From: Vibrio porteresiae DSM 19223
Lineage (GTDB): Bacteria; Pseudomonadota; Gammaproteobacteria; Enterobacterales; Vibrionaceae
Assembly (NCBI RefSeq): GCF_024347055.1
Contig: NZ_AP024895.1
Location: 806,001-870,000 of the forward strand
Direction of reading: 5' to 3'
Length of the DNA stretch: 64,000 nucleotides
Positions 1 through 8,781 of the stretch are shown here, piece by piece; positions within the stretch are counted from its first letter, which is position 1; each line of letters opens with the position of its first letter. The translations under genes were made by a program, and so were the position numbers. The notes under the pieces are model-generated. The model did no database searches. It was not told the DNA's origin and was given only the letters and a program-made list of their open reading frames with translations.

Positions 1-5
1 GATGT

Positions 6-1061
6 CTATTTTTTCAGACTCAATGTGCCACCGACTTTGCTTTTAGGTGCTGAACGGTTCGGACGGCCTGCATTATTGTTTGAGCGAGCAGAGTCATCTC
101 GTCGTTGATTCGGTTTACGCGCATATTCAGAACGCTCGTTGTCTCCCTCAGAGCGAGATTGGCGACCTTTCTTTGAGTTTGGAGCGTGACGAAACTCTTC
201 AGCATTATTGCCGCGGAAGGTGCGTGGTTTTTGATTACGACGTGCTTTCGAAGTTTGGTTCTCTTCGCGACTGTCATACAGTTTAGGGGCGGTTGCTTGA
301 CGAATTTTTTGCCCTTTAGCACTCATAGCGGACGCTTCTTCTGTGCCGCTTGAGTCTTCACACATCGCCAAAATTTGCGCCACTTCTTCATCGCTTAGAT
401 AACGCCATTCACCGTTTGGTAGACCATCAAGGGTGATATTCATGATGCGTACGCGACGTAGCTTATACACTTCGTAACCCAAAGCTTCACACATGCGGCG
501 AATTTGACGGTTTAATCCTTGTGTTAAGACAATACGGAAACTGAACTTAGTTTCTTGCGTCACTTTACATGGCAGAGTGACGGTGTCGAGAATATTCACG
601 CCATTGGACATCTGTTTGATAAAGTCATCGGTGATAGGTTTATCAACCCGCACCACGTACTCTTTTTCGTGATTGTTTCCTGCGCGCAGAATCTTATTCA
701 CGATGTCGCCATCATTGGTCAAAAAAATCAAACCGTCAGACGGTTTATCGAGACGACCAATAGGGAAAATACGTTTTGAGTGACCAATAAAATCAACGAT
801 GTTACCCGGAATGTCACGTTCGGTCGTACAGGTGATCCCGGTTGGCTTATTGAGGGCGATATAGATGGTACGAGGTTTGGCACCAATCGGCTTGCCATCG
901 ACACACACTTCATCGAGTTCGGTGACTTTGGTGCCCATCTCTGGTTTATGACCATTAATGGTGACACGACCTTGTTCGATCAGTTTGTCCGCTTCACGAC
1001 GGGAACAAAAGCCCGTTTCGCTAATGAATTTGTTGAGGCGTTTTTCTTCCGGTTGCGACAT
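6..1061 (-). CDS. rluF: 23S rRNA pseudouridine synthase RluF
   Basis: Isomerises a uridine in helix 74 region of 23S rRNA (U2604 in E. coli) to pseudouridine. An S4 RNA-binding domain fills about residues 5-65 (RLNKFISETGFCSRREADKL) and an RsuA/RluF-type catalytic domain follows with the GRLDKPSDGL motif holding the catalytic Asp. The start has a good AGGAG six bases upstream. At 351 aa it is longer than E. coli RluF (about 290); the extra length is a low-complexity, very basic Arg/Asn/Lys/Ser tail from about residue 255, likely a disordered RNA-contacting extension. Product call is firm; the exact target base is by family. Confidence 0.93.
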   Translation of the reverse strand: MSQPEEKRLNKFISETGFCSRREADKLIEQGRVTINGHKPEMGTKVTELDEVCVDGKPIGAKPRTIYIALNKPTGITCTTERDIPGNIVDFIGHSKRIFPIGRLDKPSDGLIFLTNDGDIVNKILRAGNNHEKEYVVRVDKPITDDFIKQMSNGVNILDTVTLPCKVTQETKFSFRIVLTQGLNRQIRRMCEALGYEVYKLRRVRIMNITLDGLPNGEWRYLSDEEVAQILAMCEDSSGTEEASAMSAKGQKIRQATAPKLYDSREENQTSKARRNQKPRTFRGNNAEEFRHAPNSKKGRQSRSEGDNERSEYARKPNQRRDDSARSNNNAGRPNRSAPKSKVGGTLSLKK

Positions 1062-1159
1062 GGAAATCTCCTACCAATCGTAAAAAGGGGCCAGTAAAAG
1101 AGCCACAACTCAACGCGCTCTTTAGTCAAAAGAGCGCGCATTCTAACAGGTCTATGGTT

Positions 1160-1741
1160 TCAGCCAAGTCGTTTTTGATGACGCTCGCGGTTTTCCATTT
1201 TTTTCTCATCGCTCTTGCGCAGCAAGATATAAACCGCGCCTGTTCCACCATGAAATTGCAACGCACTATGCACACACTGAACTTCTTTTATCTGTGGTAG
1301 CCAAGACGCAACATAGCTCTTCATCAGTGCTGGTGGATTAGATCGAGCCCCTTTGCCATGCACGATCATGACGGTGCGGACATCCATGCGCATACACTGT
1401 CGCAAAAAAGCCACGATTTCATCGCGAGCCTGTTGTAGGGTTCTTTTATGCAAGTCTAGCCGAGCTTGAATCGGATATTTACCCAAACGCAGTTTGCGAT
1501 ACACGCCATCTTGAACACCATCACGTTTAAACTCAATCACATCTTCAGGTTTGAGCATTGGCGCGTTATCGATGGAGAGATAATCGGGATCCCCTTCACT
1601 CAAGTGGGTGGCTGCTTCGCGTCTGGCTAATTGCGCATCGGTCACCTGTACGGACTTTAGGTGTGCAGCTGTATCTTGCTTAATTGGCTTTACATCGCCC
1701 ATCATTTGCTGGAACAGCTCGAAATCGTCGTCTTGAGACAT
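1160..1741 (-). CDS. smrB: Smr-domain endonuclease SmrB
   Basis: Small MutS-related domain protein of the SmrB (YfcN) family, which in E. coli cuts mRNA between collided ribosomes. The C-terminal Smr domain shows DLHKRTLQQARDEI and the VHGKGARS loop, the two conserved motifs. A longer open frame reaches 1873, but the extra 44 residues are hydrophobic and unlike the family; MSQDDDFELFQQMMG at 1741 is the usual N-terminus and gives 193 aa. The prmB gene often found beside smrB is not present here. Confidence 0.9.
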   Translation of the reverse strand: MSQDDDFELFQQMMGDVKPIKQDTAAHLKSVQVTDAQLARREAATHLSEGDPDYLSIDNAPMLKPEDVIEFKRDGVQDGVYRKLRLGKYPIQARLDLHKRTLQQARDEIVAFLRQCMRMDVRTVMIVHGKGARSNPPALMKSYVASWLPQIKEVQCVHSALQFHGGTGAVYILLRKSDEKKMENRERHQKRLG

Positions 1742-1821
1742 AATAAAGTATCTCGAATCCATGAATAGGTAACGACGATTATAACAATGCAACAAGTAAT
1801 GGGAATAAAAGACAATAAAAA

Positions 1822-1849
1822 ACCGGAGCAGAAAAAGGTCTACTCCGGT
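1822..1849 (-). terminator. Intrinsic terminator of the small FNR-linked unit
   Basis: ACCGGAG and CTCCGGT arms flank an A/T-rich loop; reading on the minus strand the stem runs straight into a T6 tract. It lies upstream of smrB and so ends a separate transcript coming from about 2050, not smrB itself. Confidence 0.75.
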
Positions 1850-1888
1850 GCGTAGCGTCACTCTATTTTTCAATAGGTGCTAAGCGAT

Positions 1889-2002
1889 CTAGTGAGGAGA
1901 TTTGTCGTTCAGGACTTTGTCACAATAAAAAGGATCGTTAAGCATAGCTTTGGTTCGTTCTTGGATGTCCACTACCACTGAATTAGCCCACAGTGTAACC
2001 AT
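1889..2002 (-). CDS. Putative 37-aa small protein, FNR-linked
   Basis: A 38-codon frame on the minus strand begins MVTLWANSVVVDIQ and ends with CDKVLNDKSPH. An AGGA lies nine bases upstream of the ATG, a perfect FNR-type box lies about 90 bases upstream, and an intrinsic terminator lies 40 bases downstream, so promoter region, frame and terminator form one compact unit. I do not recognise the protein; it has no membrane segment or signal peptide and one Cys. The transcript could instead be a regulatory RNA with a chance frame. Confidence 0.4.
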   Translation of the reverse strand: MVTLWANSVVVDIQERTKAMLNDPFYCDKVLNDKSPH

Positions 2003-2084
2003 ACTGGAGAGTCCTAGAGCCGCCCTTTTTATTGCAAAGTATCGAAGACAGAGCCTAAGTTAAATTCTCCCCATGTTATGCACC

Positions 2085-2098
2085 TTGATCTAAATCAA
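2085..2098. promoter_or_regulatory. FNR-type operator
   Basis: TTGATCTAAATCAA is an exact match to the FNR consensus TTGAT-N4-ATCAA (it also resembles a CRP half-site pair). If it sits at -41.5, as in class II FNR promoters, leftward transcription would begin near 2050, ahead of the 37-codon frame. The matching -10 (near 2058-2063) is weak, which suits an activator-dependent promoter. Confidence 0.6.
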
Positions 2099-2204
2099 GA
2101 TAGTTCGCGCGATTTGGGTTTGGGTGTTATTGATGGGAATTTAGTCACATTTTTAGCGCTTTGGCTGGTTTTTGAGCGAACGAAATTTATTTCAAAGAAA
2201 GTGC

Positions 2205-2232
2205 TTGCGCAGGAAAAAAGAATGAGTAATAT
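2205..2232 (+). promoter_or_regulatory. Promoter of tRNA-Pro
   Basis: TTGCGC and TAATAT boxes separated by 16 bases, followed by a G/C-containing discriminator (ACGC), a layout typical of stable-RNA promoters. The tRNA begins about 40 bases downstream of the -10. Confidence 0.55.
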
Positions 2233-2273
2233 ACGCATCCGTTCCCGGTGATAAATACATCGGCTGAGCAACT

Positions 2274-2328
<55 letters not shown>

Positions 2329-2350
<22 letters not shown>

Positions 2351-2690
2351 CTTTCTAAGAAAGCCCCGACAGCAATGTCGGGGCTTTTTTGCATTTGGCG
2401 TTTAACTCCATAGCATTTGGGGTCGGGTGCTGGAAGCCCAGTCGCCACTAGCCGTGCGCATCGAATCCCTCTTCACCGACCACTTTCTAAGAAAGCCCTG
2501 ACAGCAATGTCGGGGCTTTTTTGCATTTGGCGTTTAACTCCATAGCATCTGGGGTCGGGGGCTGGAAGCACAGTCGCCACTAGCCGTGCGCATCGAATCC
2601 CTCTTCACCGACCACTTTCCTAAGAAAGCCCTGATAGCAATATCAGGGCTTTTTTTGCATTTAGCATTTGGAGCCAAAGCTTATCCTGAG
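2329..2690 (+). repeat. 132-bp tandem repeat carrying tRNA-Pro 3' ends and terminators
   Basis: Units begin at 2329 (inside the tRNA), 2461 and 2593, the third being partial. Each unit opens with the last 22 bases of tRNA-Pro including CCA, then CTTTCTAAGAAAG, then a stem-loop followed by T6-7 (hairpins at 2361-2386, 2493-2518 and 2626-2651), then a shared spacer. In the third hairpin both arms have changed together (CTGATA with TATCAG), keeping the stem paired. The layout resembles the E. coli tyrT repeats that give rtT RNA. Confidence 0.85.
2361..2386 (+). terminator. Terminator of tRNA-Pro (first of three)
   Basis: AAGCCCCGACA and TGTCGGGGCTT arms around GCAA, followed by T6. Two further terminators with the same fold lie at 2493-2518 and 2626-2651 in the tandem repeat. 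Confidence 0.88.
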
Positions 2691-2810
2691 TTGGCGGGAT
2701 TGTGCGCATTGACTGCCGCGATCTCGATCTGGCTCCCTCCTTCTTTAGAGGGAGGGGCGGGGAGCTAGCGTGCACTGAAGTTACTGTATTCGCGATATTT
2801 TCCGAGTTTT

Positions 2811-3683
2811 CTACTCGAAATCGCAGTTAGCCGCTTTAGCTTGGTTAAGCCTTGTCACCGAAAAGCCCTGTTTTTCCATTAGGTCTAACACGTTATTCGG
2901 ACCAATTAAATGCAACACACCAACCACCATGACGTAATTGCCGTTCGGGTGGGGATAAAATTGGCTCGAGCTGAGCTTATTAGCCCAATCGAGGTTGCGT
3001 TTATCCACCACATCATCACGCATTTGTGCTGACATGCCATCCGCTTCAGCAAAGCGCATCAAATTATTTTCGTCACCCGCTTTCCAACTCTGAATCAAGC
3101 ATTGCATGGTGGTTTTACTGCTTTTCCACTCTTTGAGCATGCCGAGTAGTAATTCTTTGCCGTTATCAGCTTGTTTGGTGAGCAGATCGATTTGAAACTG
3201 CAGCTTCTCAAGACCAAGCACTGGAATGTTGTGCTGTGTTGCTTGGCGCAGCATTCGTGTGTCAACGCCATCACCGGAATGGTAACCCAGTTGGCTTAAG
3301 TGATCATTTTGCAAAGCGATCGCCGTCGCCCAAGGGGCCATATCGGTATATCGGTCAGTGTCTAATCCAAGGCTTTTGGTCATGGACGTCAGTTGATTGA
3401 GCTGTTTTTGGTTGAGAATATCTTTGGTTTTGACCGTTTGTGGAGGATATTCCACCCCCTCGGTTTTGCGGGTATCGGTTTCCACAATTAACCCTGCACC
3501 TTGAGTTAAGGTGTCGGTGATCACTTTAGGTAAAGGGTACATCGATGGGGTTCCAACATGTACTGAGCCGATAACGTAAAGATTCAAATCTCCACGGCTC
3601 ACTTGCCAGTACAAAGGTTCTGCTTTCGTGACTGTGGTAAACAGCGCTAGAACGCCGGCAAGTACACGTAAATTCAATGGCAT
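2811..3683 (-). CDS. TraB/GumN family protein
   Basis: A 290-aa secreted or periplasmic protein with an N-terminal signal peptide (MPLNLRVLAGVLALFTTVTKA). It has both signature ends of the TraB/GumN (PF01963) fold: GSVHVGTPSMYPLP near residue 38 and VVGVLHLIGPN near residue 252. The family is related to Tiki-type metalloproteases and its bacterial role is unsettled. It is a single gene downstream of copA on the same strand, but copA ends in its own terminator, so it is probably transcribed separately. Confidence 0.8.
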   Translation of the reverse strand: MPLNLRVLAGVLALFTTVTKAEPLYWQVSRGDLNLYVIGSVHVGTPSMYPLPKVITDTLTQGAGLIVETDTRKTEGVEYPPQTVKTKDILNQKQLNQLTSMTKSLGLDTDRYTDMAPWATAIALQNDHLSQLGYHSGDGVDTRMLRQATQHNIPVLGLEKLQFQIDLLTKQADNGKELLLGMLKEWKSSKTTMQCLIQSWKAGDENNLMRFAEADGMSAQMRDDVVDKRNLDWANKLSSSQFYPHPNGNYVMVVGVLHLIGPNNVLDLMEKQGFSVTRLNQAKAANCDFE

Positions 3684-3770
3684 AGACTTGAGTTCTCCAG
3701 TGTTGGCTTGGAATCACTGTAGAGGTTTTCGCCACAAATTTGAAGTTTTAACCGGTAAGCGCAGACAAAA

Positions 3771-3795
3771 AAGCGCAGAGTTGACCTCTGCGCTT
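3771..3795 (-). terminator. Terminator of copA
   Basis: AAGCGCAGAG/CTCTGCGCTT arms with a 5-base loop; on the minus strand it is followed by TTTTTTGTC, 21 bases after the copA stop. Confidence 0.85.
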
Positions 3796-3816
3796 GATGT
3801 TTTAGGTTGGAATGAT

Positions 3817-6513
3817 TTAACGCTTAAACAAGCGCAGACGGTTCGCATTACTTACAACGGTAATGGAAGAGAGCGCCATCGCTGCTCCTGCAATGACAGG
3901 ACTGAGCATAAAACCAAAAGCCGGGTAGAGAACACCTGCCGCAATAGGAATGCCTAAGGTATTGTAAATAAAGGCTCCCATTAGGTTTTGCTTGATATTT
4001 TTTACCGTGGCTTTCGATAACTCGATGGCATCTGCGATCGCTAATGGTGATGAATTAAGCAGAGTCATCTGGGCACTTTCAATCGCTACGTCACTACCAG
4101 AACCCATGGCAATACCAATATCGGCTTGAGCTAAAGCAGGAGCATCGTTAATGCCATCACCTGCCATTGCCACTTTACGACCCTCTTTCTGTAGCTTGGC
4201 TATGTGTTGTGCTTTTTGGTCGGGAAGCACTTGAGCTATCACCTGACTAATGCCTAACTCTTTCGCTATTGCATTGGCGACAGAGCTTTGATCCCCCGTT
4301 AGCATCACCGTATGAATGCCCATACGATTGAGCGTGTTGATTGCGCTAATCGCACTCTCTTTTAATGGATCGGCAATGGAGATAGCGCCAATGACCTTGC
4401 CATCGCTTGCGATCACAACCGGAGTCCAAGCTTGATCTTCGTAACGGTTCAGAACGTCGGCTAAGGGAGCTAAGTCCACGTTGCTGGTTTGCAAGTAGCC
4501 AATCGAACCTACCGTGATCGTATGCCCGTCAATGTTACCTTGAAGGCCTTTGCCGCGTTGGTTAGCAAAGTCGGTTACCGCTGGGGCATTAAGATTTTGC
4601 TCTTTGGCATGCAGGCAAACCGCTTTGGCTAGTGGATGCTCGGAGTGTTGTTCCAGGGCATACGCCAAAGTGAGCAGCTCAGCAGCACTCATCGCTAATG
4701 GATCAACCGATTGAATAGTGGGGCGTCCCTGAGTCAAGGTGCCTGTTTTATCAAACACGACAGTATCGATTTTGCTGGCACTTTGCAGTACATCGGCATC
4801 TTTAATCAAAATGCCCAGTTCAGCTGCTTTACCCACACCCACGGTGACCGACAGAGGAGTGGCTAAACCGAGAGCGCAGGGGCAGGCAATAATAAGCACT
4901 GTGGTTGCTGCCACTAACATGTAGCTGATTTTAGGTTCAGGCCCAACCAAATACCAAACTATCGCCGTGACGATGGCAATTGCGACAACCACGGGAACAA
5001 ACACCGATGAGATCTTATCTGCCAATTTAGCCAAAGCAGGTTTGCTGCTTTGCGCTTGGCGTACCAACTGAATAATGCGCGACAACATGGTTTGCGCACC
5101 AATGCCGGTTGCCTCAATCACGAGTGTTCCGTCTTGGTTGATGGTGCCTGCAGAAACGGATTCACCCACGATCTTATGGTTAGGTATCGGCTCACCCGTT
5201 AGCATGGATTCATCTACAAAGGAGTCGCCACTGAGCACTTTGCCATCTACCGCTACTTTTTCGCCCGGTTTGATACGCAATTGCATACCTTGTTGGATCT
5301 GCTCGACCGCAATGGTTTGATCCCCTTGCTCGGTAATCAATGTTGCTTGTTGTGGCTGTAGATTGATTAACGCTTGCAGTGATTGAGTCGTGCGTGCTTT
5401 CGCTTTGGCTTCAATGTAATGACCAAGAGAAATCAAACCGATGATCATGGCACTTGCTTCGAAGTAAACATGACGAGCGGCATCGGGAAATGCACTTGGC
5501 ATAAGCACAACAAAAATAGAATAGAGCCAAGCGACACCGGTACCGAGTGCAACAAGCGTATCCATGGTAGCGCGGCCGTGGGTCAATGATTTCCAAGCGC
5601 TGGTATAAAAGTGACGACCAGCCGTCGCTAATAGCGCCAAACAGATAACGCCCACAACTCCCCAGCTAAGCTGTTGCGTGGTGGTTTGAATGGCCATATC
5701 GCCTCCAAAAACACCCCACAGCATTAAAGGGATACCGACGACTAGGCCCATGATGGCACTATGTAAATGCTCCTTTTTGACCGCCTCCAACTGTTGCTGC
5801 TGCTTTTGTTGCTGCAACATAGGATCGTCAACCCATTCGGCTTGGTAGCCGGCGTCAGTTACCGCTTGGATTAGCTCTTGAGCAAGGCTTTTGTTAGCAA
5901 TGACCAAGGCACTTTGTTCCGCTAAGTTAACTTGAGCGCGATGCACCCCCTCAACGGAGAGGAGGGCTTTTTCAACGGATGAGACACAGCTAGCACAGCT
6001 CATCCCCTTAACTAGGAGATGCGTTTGAACGTCTTTTTCAAGAAGTGTGCTAGCTTGCTGCTGTTTTGTTGAGGGGGTCTCCTCTGCAGCAACTTCGTTA
6101 TTAGATGAGCTTGACGCCGCAACGTCATCATTAGCCGCTAGCGCTTTAAAACCGACTTCTGCCACTTTTTGCTCAATCTCTTGAGGAGAAAGAGAGGTGA
6201 CTAAAGAGAGATGTTCTTTGCTTACGTCTAAGCGAGCAATCTGTTGTGATTCTTGTAAATGCGTAGTGAGTTTATTGACGCAGCCACCACAATGCAGACC
6301 TTCTAGGCCAAATTCATAACGGTGACCAGCACCAAAACCAACCGCCTCGACACTATCGAGAACTTGGTCTAAAGACGCATCTGCTTCGAAGTCGATAAAG
6401 GTTGGAGTCAACTCTTTGATGGTAACAGTGAAATCTTCATTAAGTTGGCGCTCTAAACTGCGCGCGCAGCCCATGCAATGAAGACCGGTGAGTGGTAAAG
6501 CAAAATGGCTCAT
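3817..6513 (-). CDS. copA: Cu(I)-exporting P1B-type ATPase CopA
   Basis: Pumps cuprous ions out of the cytoplasm. Three N-terminal heavy-metal domains carry GLHCMGC (residue 10), GLHCGGC (about 84) and GMSCASC (about 175), joined to the core by a Gln-rich linker. The core has the CPC transmembrane motif (IIACPCALG), phosphorylation site DKTGT, SEHPLA (HP motif) and GDGINDAP. The open frame continues to 6585, but that start lies upstream of the CueR-type promoter; ATG 6513 has GGAGGG eight bases before it and gives 898 aa. A terminator follows the gene. Confidence 0.95.
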   Translation of the reverse strand: MSHFALPLTGLHCMGCARSLERQLNEDFTVTIKELTPTFIDFEADASLDQVLDSVEAVGFGAGHRYEFGLEGLHCGGCVNKLTTHLQESQQIARLDVSKEHLSLVTSLSPQEIEQKVAEVGFKALAANDDVAASSSSNNEVAAEETPSTKQQQASTLLEKDVQTHLLVKGMSCASCVSSVEKALLSVEGVHRAQVNLAEQSALVIANKSLAQELIQAVTDAGYQAEWVDDPMLQQQKQQQQLEAVKKEHLHSAIMGLVVGIPLMLWGVFGGDMAIQTTTQQLSWGVVGVICLALLATAGRHFYTSAWKSLTHGRATMDTLVALGTGVAWLYSIFVVLMPSAFPDAARHVYFEASAMIIGLISLGHYIEAKAKARTTQSLQALINLQPQQATLITEQGDQTIAVEQIQQGMQLRIKPGEKVAVDGKVLSGDSFVDESMLTGEPIPNHKIVGESVSAGTINQDGTLVIEATGIGAQTMLSRIIQLVRQAQSSKPALAKLADKISSVFVPVVVAIAIVTAIVWYLVGPEPKISYMLVAATTVLIIACPCALGLATPLSVTVGVGKAAELGILIKDADVLQSASKIDTVVFDKTGTLTQGRPTIQSVDPLAMSAAELLTLAYALEQHSEHPLAKAVCLHAKEQNLNAPAVTDFANQRGKGLQGNIDGHTITVGSIGYLQTSNVDLAPLADVLNRYEDQAWTPVVIASDGKVIGAISIADPLKESAISAINTLNRMGIHTVMLTGDQSSVANAIAKELGISQVIAQVLPDQKAQHIAKLQKEGRKVAMAGDGINDAPALAQADIGIAMGSGSDVAIESAQMTLLNSSPLAIADAIELSKATVKNIKQNLMGAFIYNTLGIPIAAGVLYPAFGFMLSPVIAGAAMALSSITVVSNANRLRLFKR

Positions 6514-6544
6514 GAATAATCCCTCCAAAGCCTCAATGTGACGA

Positions 6545-6575
6545 AGCATAAACCTTCCCCTAAAGGTAAGGTCAA
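6545..6575 (-). promoter_or_regulatory. CueR-type promoter of copA
   Basis: On the minus strand a TTGACC -35 (6570-6575) and TATGCT -10 (6545-6550) are separated by 19 bases, the long spacer typical of MerR-family promoters. The spacer holds the dyad with ACCTT and AAGGT ends (6552-6572), matching the CueR operators of copA genes. Predicted transcription start is near 6538, just ahead of the copA ATG. Confidence 0.85.
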
Positions 6576-6739
6576 GAGGAAACATCAGGCATTTTGCCTA
6601 TATCGGATAGATTATCGGGAAGATATTGATATAAGGACAAATCGATAATTGTCGTTAATATCCCCAGAGTGATAGAATACGGCGCAAATTTCGCTTACGC
6701 TGTCGATTTAGCGCAAGCTTCTGACAAAGGTAATTCATA

Positions 6740-8167
6740 ATGACGGTTAAAACTCGTTTTGCTCCTAGCCCAACAGGCTTTCTTCATGTCGGTGGTGCTC
6801 GTACTGCACTGTACTCTTGGTTGTATGCGAAAAACCAAGGCGGTGAATTTGTTCTACGTATCGAAGACACTGACCTAGAACGTTCTACTCAAGCTGCAGT
6901 AGATGCGATTCTGGAAGGCATGGAATGGCTTGGATTGGATTGGGACGAGGGTCCTTACTACCAAACTAAACGTTTTGACCGTTACAACGAAGTGATTGAT
7001 GTACTTCTTGCTGAAGGTAAAGCGTACAAATGTTATGCATCTAAAGAGCTGCTTGATGAAGTTCGTGCAGAACAAGAAGCGAACAAAGAATTGGTTCGTT
7101 ACGATGCAAACCATCCAAAAATCAAAGCAGTCAACGATGCTGCTAAAGATGGTGATCCTTGCTGTATCCGTTTCCGTAACCCAACGGAAGGTTCGGTAGC
7201 ATTTGATGACCAAATTCGTGGCCGTATCGAATTCTCAAACAGCGTATTGGATGATTTGATCATTCGTCGTACTGACGGTACTCCAACTTACAACTTCTGT
7301 GTGGTAGTAGATGACTGGGATATGGGTATCACTCACGTTATCCGTGGTGAAGACCATATCAACAACACACCTCGTCAAATCAACATCTACAAAGCACTAG
7401 GCGCTGAAGTTCCTACTTTTGCTCACTGTGCAATGATTCTTGGTGATGACGGTGCGAAACTATCTAAACGTCACGGTGCAGTTTCTGTAATGCAATACCG
7501 TGATGACGGTTACCTACCAGAAGCACTACTGAACTACTTAGTACGTCTAGGTTGGGGCCATGGCGACCAAGAGATCTTCACTAAAGATGAAATGATTGAG
7601 TTCTTTAGCCTAAATGCGATCTCTAAATCAGCATCAGCATTCAACACTGACAAACTGCTTTGGTTGAACAACCACTACATCAAGACACTTGCTCCTGAAT
7701 ACGTAGCAAAACACCTTGAATGGCATTTTGACCACCAAGGTATTAACAAAGCTAACGGTCCAGCACTGACTGATCTTGTTGCACTAATGGGTGAACGTGT
7801 TCATACCCTAGTTGAGCTAACTGAACAGTCTCGTTACTTCTACGAAGATTTCTCTGAGTTTGAAGCGGGCGCGGCGAAGAAACACCTACGTGGTGTAGCG
7901 AAAGAGCCACTAGCTCTTGCGCTAAGCAAACTTGAAGCTGTGACAGAATGGACGGCTGAAAACCTTCACCACGTGATTGAAGCCGTGTGTGCTGAACTTG
8001 AAGTGGGTATGGGCAAAGTGGGTATGCCACTACGCGTTGCTGTGACTGGCGCAGGTCAATCACCTTCTGTAGACGCAACCATGCAGCTGATTGGTAAAGA
8101 GCGTGTGATTGCTCGTATCAAGATGGCACTTGAGTTTATCGAACAACGTGAAGCAAACGCGCAATAA
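6740..8167 (+). CDS. gltX: Glutamyl-tRNA synthetase
   Basis: Charges tRNA-Glu with glutamate in the cytoplasm. A class I synthetase of 475 aa, the usual bacterial length. The HIGH-type signature is in APSPTGFLHVGGARTAL at the N-terminus and the KMSKS-type loop is AKLSKRHG near residue 240. AAGG lies upstream of the ATG. Codon use is strongly biased to the preferred vibrio set, as expected for a highly expressed gene. It is a single-gene unit ended by a strong terminator. Confidence 0.97.
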   Translation: MTVKTRFAPSPTGFLHVGGARTALYSWLYAKNQGGEFVLRIEDTDLERSTQAAVDAILEGMEWLGLDWDEGPYYQTKRFDRYNEVIDVLLAEGKAYKCYASKELLDEVRAEQEANKELVRYDANHPKIKAVNDAAKDGDPCCIRFRNPTEGSVAFDDQIRGRIEFSNSVLDDLIIRRTDGTPTYNFCVVVDDWDMGITHVIRGEDHINNTPRQINIYKALGAEVPTFAHCAMILGDDGAKLSKRHGAVSVMQYRDDGYLPEALLNYLVRLGWGHGDQEIFTKDEMIEFFSLNAISKSASAFNTDKLLWLNNHYIKTLAPEYVAKHLEWHFDHQGINKANGPALTDLVALMGERVHTLVELTEQSRYFYEDFSEFEAGAAKKHLRGVAKEPLALALSKLEAVTEWTAENLHHVIEAVCAELEVGMGKVGMPLRVAVTGAGQSPSVDATMQLIGKERVIARIKMALEFIEQREANAQ

Positions 8168-8192
8168 GCGTTTGAGTTACGATTAATAAAAA

Positions 8193-8217
8193 AACGCAGC
8201 GATAGTATCGCTGCGTT
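8193..8217. terminator. Terminator after gltX
   Basis: AACGCAGCGATA/TATCGCTGCGTT perfect stem followed by T8 on the plus strand and preceded by A-rich sequence, so it may also end minus-strand transcription of the neighbouring gene. Confidence 0.9.
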
Positions 8218-8274
8218 TTTTTTGACAGAAGAAAAAGCATAAAGAGTCGGGAACCATGTCTTGCATGGTTGTGG

Positions 8275-8781
8275 CTATTTCAAATCGATACTGTTTAAGC
8301 GCCCCATGTAAATCAGAATATCTAAATACTCTTTATGCGCCTCCAGTAAGGCTTTTTTGGTTTTACTGTACGCGGCTAACTTGCCATGTTTGTTGATGGA
8401 ACACACCACACTTTTAAAGGTACATCGACCTTTGTCGTCGTAGTGACGCCATGCGGCTATGTAGCAGGCATCTCGGCAATCGGGATTTTCTAGGGTCGGT
8501 CTAGGTTTATAGATGATTTTGGGTTCTAAGCTATGGGGTAGACGAGTCATGAGATAAGGATCTTTCAGAATACGTCGCCAGTGTTTGCCCCACATTTCAG
8601 ACCCCAGCTCATTGCGCATGCGAATGGCTTTCTGTAATCCGCGCTTTTCACCAATACGAATGTAACCAACAGAACGGTGCAGAACGGTATCTTCTGGGGT
8701 ATGAATGTGGATTTTATACGCGGTTTTGGCTTTCGAAATGAATCGATGACCGGTATTGGTTTCCAAATTACTCTTCTTCAT
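8275..8781 (-). CDS. Hypothetical protein, possible double AP2-like fold
   Basis: 168 aa, basic, without signal peptide or membrane segments; AGAGAA precedes the ATG. I do not recognise a named family. Two stretches share a strand-strand-strand-helix pattern: GYIRIGEKRGLQKAIRMRN with ELGSEMWGKHW (about residues 39-68) and a second from about residue 107 ending HGKLAAYSKTKKALLEAH. These resemble the AP2-like DNA-binding domains of phage and bacterial proteins, so a DNA-binding role is possible but not shown. It stands alone between gltX and a DHH phosphoesterase gene. Confidence 0.6.
   Translation of the reverse strand: MKKSNLETNTGHRFISKAKTAYKIHIHTPEDTVLHRSVGYIRIGEKRGLQKAIRMRNELGSEMWGKHWRRILKDPYLMTRLPHSLEPKIIYKPRPTLENPDCRDACYIAAWRHYDDKGRCTFKSVVCSINKHGKLAAYSKTKKALLEAHKEYLDILIYMGRLNSIDLK

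Noticed and set aside
2586..2768. 60-codon plus-strand frame after tRNA-Pro
   Set aside because: It lies across the third tandem repeat and its terminator, has no ribosome site and no recognisable domain. E. coli tyrT repeats also contain a chance-like small frame, so I note it but do not call it.
3817..4200. Plus-strand and other-frame ORFs inside copA, gltX, prfA, bepA and the flagellar genes
   Set aside because: All are shadows of strong coding frames with typical codon use; none has its own ribosome site and domain.
6545..6740. Possible small gene between copA and gltX
   Set aside because: Only the CueR promoter and the gltX leader are seen; no frame of useful length.
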